NCBI RefSeq assembly: GCF_964204645.1
Contig: NC_134036.1
Span: 5,465,600-5,529,599, forward strand
Origin: Tubulanus polymorphus
Taxonomy: Eukaryota > Nemertea > Palaeonemertea > Tubulaniformes > Tubulanidae
DNA length: 64,000 bases
Reading direction: 5' to 3'
Shown: positions 48,701 through 57,700 of the stretch, in pieces
Layout of the letters: each line of letters starts with the position of its first letter
How positions within the stretch are numbered: position 1 is the stretch's first letter
Notes under the pieces: generated by a model
Seen by the model: only the letters and a program-made list of their open reading frames with translations
What the model was told of the DNA's origin: nothing
The model's database searches: none
Program-made: the position numbers and the translations under genes

Positions 48701-51700
48701 TGATGTCCATTTGAAATATTTTCTAAGACAAGTTCACGTCGATGTGGGGTCATATTAGAAATGCTTATTTCTGCTGATTTTCTGTCGTTTCTGTTCGGCT
48801 GTGTGTGTATAGTGCGCGACGAACGAGGCCGGCAAGGAACACGGTCAGGGGCTGATCAAAGGTCGCGGCTACAACGTGACGAGCGTCAAAACGATACGAC
48901 CCCCCGCCAACCTCGGCATACCGACCACCAATATGATCCGGCTGAACTACCCGTGGGGCGAGTCGCTGTGGACGGGACCGTGGTGCGAAAAGTAAGTAAC
49001 AAAAATAATCAGAAATGTTTCGTTGAGCTTTTAAATCTATAGCGGTTCGACTATATCCTAATTGCGAAAAGTAAGTAAAGCCGATTATCACGATCGAAAC
49101 CGTTGATAATACGAGATCCTTCCTATGGAAAAAAAACCAAAAAAATGTCAGACATTGTTTATTCAAATTCATTCGACGTTTCGACTCCATCCTAGTTGCA
49201 AAAAAGTAAGTAAGACCGATTATTACGATATAACCGTTATCACGAATGGATGGATAGATTTCTTCGACTTTCTACATATTAACTCACTATTCAAAATTTA
49301 TGGATCCGCCCCTGTTCGTAGGTAATTCAAAGTTCTAGCTTACGCCGCGGCTTTGAAAAATGCATGCCCGCGCGTCGCGTGCGACGTCAACGATCGATTC
49401 ATCGACGATTTTAATGCCAAACAAACAGAAAAAGCGATCGTTTAATCGCGAATTATTCGATACTTAAAAGCGTGCGATGTTCTTAAGTTCGGAGTCGTCG
49501 TCGCGCGTATACCGAACACGCTAACGCATCTTCGACCGCGGATACATATTTTTAGCTATAGATATTACGCGGCGTATATAGCGCTATTATTACTGGGTGT
49601 GGCCCTTCGTTGTTAAAAGTGAATTCACGATTACGTATATGTATATACATGATCTGATATTGTATAGACGCGCGATAAAACAGCGGCGTCTAGTATGACT
49701 TGATTTGAAGCAGGCGAGCTCGTAAAAGGCTTTTGAATCATTATTAAAGACTCAACCTTTTAGACAAAAGTTTACTTAATTGGTCTAGACTTTTACTGAT
49801 GCCGTACTAGTTAAATCTTTTTTGCACTATATATTGTGCTTGAAATTATAATCTAAATCTCTACTTCTTTTAGATTCTGTAAAACGCCTTTTAGAGGCCT
49901 TTGAAATAATGCGCTGTACAAGTTTTATGAAATAATCATCGCTTGATAATAACCCTGTAGCCAAACGTAGCTAAAGATATTTCGAATATGAATCCGAACA
50001 ACAGCTAGCGAAGGTCTTAAAAAGTTTTTGCAACATTATTTGGGGTCGGTTTTATGAGAAAACCTACCATTTCTACGGGGCTTCCGAACCAACGTCTTAG
50101 AATTAACAAAGTCCCCTCCAAAGTTGGGGTACCGAACAAACCCCACAGAAGTGCCCTTCAAAGTCGGTGTCGATTTTTTGTCAAGCTTTTTCGAAATTTG
50201 GATACAATTTTCGTGTCTTTGGAAAACGGAAAGCAATTAATTCTAGAATCAATCATTTACGGACACTTTTCCACCGTGAGAAGTGTCATTTTTAAATAAA
50301 ACAGCCCCTCAAAATGCGCGGAGCGGGCCCACCTTCTCTGGGTTTTTGTCATAGAAATATGGGCTGTTTTTGTGGTCTTTCACTCAATTAGTGTCAATGT
50401 CAGCTGTCAATGAAAACTATATATACGTTTGTCAGCTGCCGTGACCCGAAACCGCATGTCCAATAGATGGCGAGCTAATCAATCCTGCCTGTTCAAACTG
50501 CATCACCATGGTATAGTGCTGTTTTACAAACATTTAAATGCACTTAGAGAGGGGGGCTTGCAGTGGTTGATTTTTGTTTTTTAAAGCGTAAACTGAACAT
50601 ATAGGCCTACCACTGGTATAATTCATTATGATCCGGAATTATTACTTACAGTAGCTGAGTTCAACTTTAACCTAGACTGCATATGGCTCAAAGATTCCGA
50701 TTCAAGTTTTGACTCAAAAAAAGCTACTAATTCGATTTAATTTAGAGAGAGCAACACGTGCAACCGTGGGTTTTTACTATACTTATCGGTAAGATTGACT
50801 CAACACCGTGAGTTGTCCATATTAAGATACAGGTGGGCGCATCCCTTGGAAAAGTTGCGAAATCCTGACTTAATCCTGGGTTTTAAGATGTTAGGCTGGT
50901 CGTATACAACGAAGTCGATTTATAGGATTGATATAAAATCTCTACACCATATAAACCGTATGTACTAAGCACTTGACATTCATACTTCACCAGTCCACCG
51001 ACGCGAAGTCCTGCAACTTATATAGAAATTCTTGCACATTTCTCTAAGTTTCCTATGACATCCTAGAATTCCTATCGAAAGTTATAGACTTGTAAATAAT
51101 AGTATATACCTGCTAATTGAACTCACGCGCGGAACACCAATGTCACTGCATCCAACCATAAGTCGATATAATCGTGTACCTACGATCGAAGCTGACCCAG
51201 AAAGACGCACAACCTGAGCGCGCTGTATTGTAATATCGATTGATCGGCGACCTTAATCTGGTGTAGTGTTGAATTCGTAGAAGAATTCGGATTTTGGTTT
51301 GAACCCGCGGTGCGCCGTGCACGCGTGTATTCAAAAACGAAATGTAAGATACGCATTATTCATCGATATAGACATATGGTCGATATGGGAATATTTCTAG
51401 TTAGAAATATTGATTTTGGATGGCCATTTCCGCGTAGGTTTTTGAAATTTTTTAGATATCATCCTTATACCTTTAATTTGCCTTCACCAAAAAATGATCG
51501 AATAAAAAATCACGGACGTTTCATACACATAGCGTTGGTCCCAGTCGTGACTTCATTCCAAAAATTCTTCTTAAGTCTGGTGTTAAGTCGTTAGATCGGT
51601 TAAATAGAACTAAGATAGAATCGGACCTGACTTACACCGTGTATACACAAAGCTTTCTCGACTGATGTCCAACCGACCCCTGGAATTGCCTCGAGTGAAT

Positions 51701-54700
51701 TAGCCTAAATGTAAATTTAGAATCGTTGCTATGTCTATGAATTGTGTCATTTATGCGTAATGTTACAAGAAAAAACATAGTACGAATAAAAATCATTTTA
51801 ATAATGAAATACGTAAATAAATAAAATATGATATTTCCGAAGATGACTATTAAGATAGTCCAAACGTTGCAATGAACTGCTTGCTCGGGAAACATTTCGG
51901 ACTCTTTCGGATTCTTTATTTGAAAATTGTAAAGATTTTCCATTCATTTTCGCGGCGGGATTTTACATATCATCTTAACATAATACGTACAGAGTTGGTT
52001 TTCCATAGGCAAGTGGCTGTCTGAATTCGATAAGTTAATAAACCGACAATTGGAGATAGTTTTAATGTTTCAACTCAATTCTATGAGCCATTTTCACAAT
52101 ACTTTTAAAATCGCTCATAAAATTGGGTTGAAACGATACAACTTTATCTTAGTTTTTCTTATAATTGTGGGTTTATCAACTTAACGTACAGAGCGTTTCA
52201 TCAATAAAAATATCTTAATATCTTGTCTAAACGAAGGCATTAATCATTTCACACCATTTCAAATCTTTTTACTGGTTTTACACCATTTTTAAACGTACAC
52301 TATTTTGAGTGATAATTTTGCATTTTATCAATGGTTGTAAAAAAATCCAAATGCCTAAAACGATGCATACATCATTTTTGATAAATTTTGATAGAATTTT
52401 GATAATTTTTTTTTCTCATGAGCAGGTCAGAAGAATGGCAGAAGCTGCCGATGAACGAACGCAGCAAACTGGGAATGAAATTCGCCACCGAATGCGAGTT
52501 CTGGATGACTTTCGACGATTTCCTGGCGAATTTCACGCACATCGAAATCTGTCACATCGTCAACACGTCGATATTCAGCCTGAAGAAAACCTGGCACGAG
52601 AAAGTGTTCACCGGCAAGTGGTCGAAAGGGTCGCGCGAGGCCGGCAAAGACCGCAGCGGCGGCAGCGACAAGCACGAAACGTTCTTGAACAATCCTCAGG
52701 TGAACAGATAAAACGCTATGTGACTGTATATTACGACCTTTCTCCATAAGTTCTTACATTTAGTAAAGAACTGAGATAAGTTACTTATGACGACCTTATC
52801 ATTCTCAATGACCTCAACGATTCACTGAAATTATAATTAGTTACTAATACAAATTTTCTCATTTTTATGACTTCAACGATTTAGTAAAATTATAATTAGT
52901 CACTTAATTAGTTAATGACGACCTTCTCATTCTCAATGACTTCAGTAGTTCAATAAATTATGATTGGTCACTTATTACGGCCTTAATGACCTTCTCATTC
53001 TCAATAAATTCAACGATTCAGTAAAATAATTATTAGTTACTAATGATGACCTTCTCATTCTCAATTAATCCAATAATTCAGTCAAATATTATCGATTTCA
53101 ACGATTCAGTTTAATCATGATTAGTTACTAATAACTACTTTCCGTTTACCAAATAAATGCTGCCATCATATTATGGTGTAATTGGTTACTAATCATTTCG
53201 AATGAAAAATCAACACAATGTTCCTAATTCAATTTACAACGATATTCACGTTTTAGTACGTATTCGACGTGACGTCACTACGCGACACGATCATGGTATC
53301 GCTGGAACAAAACGATATTCGCGCCGATCGAATGGAAGCCGAAATCAACAAAATAGGATTCTCGATTATAAAGGTACCGCTGGGTCCGGGTGGCCGACGT
53401 CGTGGACAGGCTGGGTGATTCAACGCAACTGCGATCGTTATAACGGGTTTTCTGTTTCAAACGTCATTATTTTCTCTCCCAAGGTCGAAGAAAACCGCAA
53501 GTTCAGAGTACACGGCGTCGACGAGAAGGTGATGACGTCGGAATACACGAAAAGTCGGAACATATTCCAGAAGGTGGGGCTGACGAAAGGACGCTACGTC
53601 GTCATTCCGACCACCGAGGAGCCGGGTATAGTCGGCGACTATCTGTTGCGTATTTATACATCGCAGGGTTCGGGAGCTGGGTGAGTGTAGTAACTTTACC
53701 GAAATGTAGTTCTTATCTTTAGAAACTTTAGAAAAATAAGAGAAATTGATAGTTGCCTGCTAAAACCACCGGGCCCGCAGAGCCGATAACGCCTACGTAT
53801 TTGACGGCTTCTAATTGCTGCGTAGAATATTCTAATGCGAGAAAACGACTGTCGTAATTCGGTGTCCCTCATAAACCCACCTCACCTACCTACCGAGACC
53901 GGAACAGAGCGTTGAAAAAAACGACTGTTAGACCATACGATCATAAATCGGTTGTTTGCAAAGGCTGAAAATCGAAATTTTGTTCAAATTTTCGTTTCGA
54001 TATTTTCTAAGTCACAGGTACGACAAATACGACTCTCTGGACCACCACAACGACAGTACGCTGTCCGTAGGCACCATGGGCACCATGGTCGATCGTTTCC
54101 GCGATAACAAGGGTTTCCACGCGTAAGATTCCTATCTATAGCGCTACCACTATATCATATATAGTCCATATATATGTCCGTTCTATATGTACACAAATGG
54201 CGTCATTATATTAAATTGTATTGAAAACCCATATATAGCCCGATAAACCCCGTACCATTTACCGAGTATACGCATGGCCACGAAATATCTTTTAAAACTC
54301 CCAGCAATCGCAGTTGTAGCTGGAGAATTGATACAATATGTTCTCGGCGAACCTATATCCTCACGGCTGTAGCGAGAGAACCGCGAGTTGAACAGATACG
54401 ATAGGTTCTCGGTGAACCCTCTCTCCCTACAGCTGTAGCGGAAGATCAGCGAGTAGAATAGACAAGACAGGTCCTCTCTCCTCACAGCTGTATAGCGGGA
54501 GAGCAGCGAGTAGAAGAGATGCAATAGGTTCTCGGTGAACCCTCTCCCCTCACAGGTGTGGCGATCGAAGAGACACGATAGGTTCTTGTCGAACCGTTGG
54601 CAGCAAAAGCCACATCGTAAACACATCCCCACAGCTGTGGAAAGCATCTAAGCTGCGTTTAGACAATATCATCCTTCATCACCACTTTTGAAAATAAATC

Positions 54701-57700
54701 CTCCATGATTTCTTCTATTATCTCCACAAATTTAGCGACGGACCGAAGAACTGCGGAGGTAGCATTTTATCGATATCCAGTTTCATCGACAAATTCGTCG
54801 AAAGCCCCGGAGAATGGCTGTAAGAACGAACCCCTAGAATAACCATATTTAACGCTCGTTTGTCCCCCTGGTGTCGGATTCGTGTACTTATTAACCATAG
54901 GTGACGGACTAGGTATTGAAGCATGCTGTTCCCTTTACGGATTGCTGACTAGTTCGTTCTTGTTTCGTGTTTTTCTCTGGCCTTGACTTACATAATATAC
55001 TAGAAACAATTTAACAGCGGTTGAGTACGCGTTAAAATTCTGTTTCGCTTGAAGATGCCATGGGTTATATTGGCCTCTTTTTGTGAAGATTGATGAAGAA
55101 GTTAGCTGTCAAATTTAATTGGAGTTACATTCTATGAACGCTAACTGGCGGGTAAAAAAACATATAATAAAGATAGCCGCAAAGCAGCGATATCGGTTGT
55201 TCTCCACTGTTTGTTTGAATTCAAACATAATAGTTTAAACTTTAACTCTATGGACCTGAGTCATAGAGGCCTCCAAAATTTAATTCGATCGACCGTTCCG
55301 ATTTTTCGTTAGATTTCCCACAATTTTGCCCTTCTCGTTACGAAATGGTCGACGTATTTTACTACGTATTTCATTGTTTTTTTTTTCACCAGCAGAGGTT
55401 GAGGCACGTATATACACATTGTATGCATGGAAAACCTCTTAACTCAGTAAGCTACTGTACAACGTAACCTGCATGAGAAATGGCAAATAACAGCTTAAAC
55501 GCTTTCGGAAAATAAACTAATATTATCATCTTTAGCTTGAAGTATCATCTGGTCTGTTTCGATAATGATGCTGGTTGATTCGGGCAAACAACGGGGTTAA
55601 AAGGGAGTCACGTACTGAACTGTAGACCCAAGTAACCATGGTCAAAATTTCATCTGTATTTCACTGAGGAGGATTGGGTGGGAGTTCAATTATAGAGAAA
55701 ATTCTAGATTATCTCCTGATATTCTGATGTAAATGTAAATTGGGCATCCACCTTCTTAAAAAGAAGAAAACGAAGGTCAACCATCATCGGGTTCGAATCC
55801 AGCTACGCAGTCCAGATATAGGTCAATTTTGAGGCTATGAAAACACGGTTGTTTTCTTTTTTTATGTTGACCAAACTCAAAAAGTCTTTTTTCATCAAAT
55901 CTAAAACGCCTCGAAAATAATCTTAAATCTCGGCTGCTGCCTAAACCACGCCCCCTGGTGAACGAAAACACCAACAGCTTATAATATGCTAATAATTATA
56001 CCTAACGCTCGAGACGCTTTCTTTCTTTTCGAATCTATCGTTTTTTAACGTTTCTGATCGTTTGTGTGTTTGTTCTTCCTCTTTTCCTGCTTGCTCGTTT
56101 TTCAAACAACCGCGCAGTCATCCCTCTGTGATGGACAACGTCACGTAAGTATACCATTTTATTTCACTAATCTACAACATTAATAGCGAAACTTTTTTAT
56201 TTACTCAACTATCCTCCTTTTTGTATACGTATATCGATTCGAATAATCATTTTCTTCTCTGTTTTTATCATTCATTTTGAAACAATTACTTAATAGTTTC
56301 AATAATTTCATTACAATAAATTTCTGAAATTGATTGATTTTTATTCAAAAATAAATGAATTAATCTTTTAAATTCGAACCGGTAGAATCAATTTTTAGAA
56401 TCAATTTAATGATATGATATTGATATGATAAGAAATCATTCAATTAATTCTAAGCTAAACAATAATGTTATGCGCAATTCTCTTTATCTTCTATTCATAT
56501 CTAATTTCAAATGTGTTCCATTTTACGATCCCAACAATAAATGTCTTGATATTAAATATCTCCAAAATATTTCTTTCTACAGAAAAATGTGTTCTGACTT
56601 TTGCATTATACTGCGTCATATATATTCAGTAATTTCTTACGCCAAGTTTTGATAATGTTTTTCGTTTAATGCGAAGCTCATTTGGTGATAATCCGCTGAT
56701 CTTATTCATTGGCCAAACGATTAAACAACTGTGGCAATCGAGGATCCACTAGGATCGCTGTTCTGGCAACACGCGTGAAATCAGGCTTCCGCCGTGTTGA
56801 GACTTTGACGATCCATATAATAATCAATCCAACATTTCCCTTATACTAACTAAGAGTTCTTGCCCTATTTTTCGCGATGGCGCCCTCGTCGTGCATAGTA
56901 CCCCGCCGGGCAACGAAACGGGAAGTCTGAACGAATCGCGCGAGCTCGAGGACTTCGACGATACCGCTAGCATGGCGACATCTAGCGGCACGCTTCAGCG
57001 TAAACAACGCCGCGAGCAATATCTGCCATCGATGAATCAATTACGGTAACCACCGAGTCGTCAAACGCCACCCAGCAGGTGTAACTTTCACATTCACTCG
57101 ACGTAGTAACCTTGTCGTTTGCTACTGATTAAAGATGGCTGCAAAGCAGTTTTATACTTAAAATTCGACTTAACATGAATATCTTATTGTCTTAGGAGAA
57201 AATTATTAGCCTTGTCGATTAGATATGGCCACAAAGCAGTCATATTTGTGAAATAGCAGACGAAATACCGTTGTGTCACTTTTTGTCCTTGTAGTTCGAA
57301 AGATATATCAACACAGGTCGAAAGATTTAAGAAACAAAAAATAACAGATGTTTACACGCACTCACTTGACGTATTAGCTATAACTGTTTTCAATTGGTAC
57401 TGAATAAATACGGCCACAAAGCGGTATGATCGATTGAATTCGATTTGGTGCGTCGTGCTTCTATCGGTATTGGTAACCGTATCGCGATTTGATATTGAAA
57501 AAAGTTAGTAAATTCGAAAGAAACCATAGAAGTTACCTCAATTTCACTTAGTGTAGTAGCTGTGACACTTTAATTAGGAGCTAAATGAATATAGCCGCGA
57601 AGCAATCTTATTGGTGAGATATGGGACCTGCATCGTTGTACCGCTATTGGTAACCATTTTGGGAATTAGATATTAACCACAACCGAATCGGATACATATC

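Noticed and set aside
48853-48870. Alternative alignment keeping an active-site His (H237 in KEHGQG)
   Set aside because: H237 lies eight residues before the conserved KGxxY position; the flanking GLIKG and Y align without gaps, so the His site is Arg245.
52309-52749. 146-codon plus frame over calpain exon 6
   Set aside because: Wrong frame; the true reading contains EFWMTFDDF and joins exons 5 and 7.
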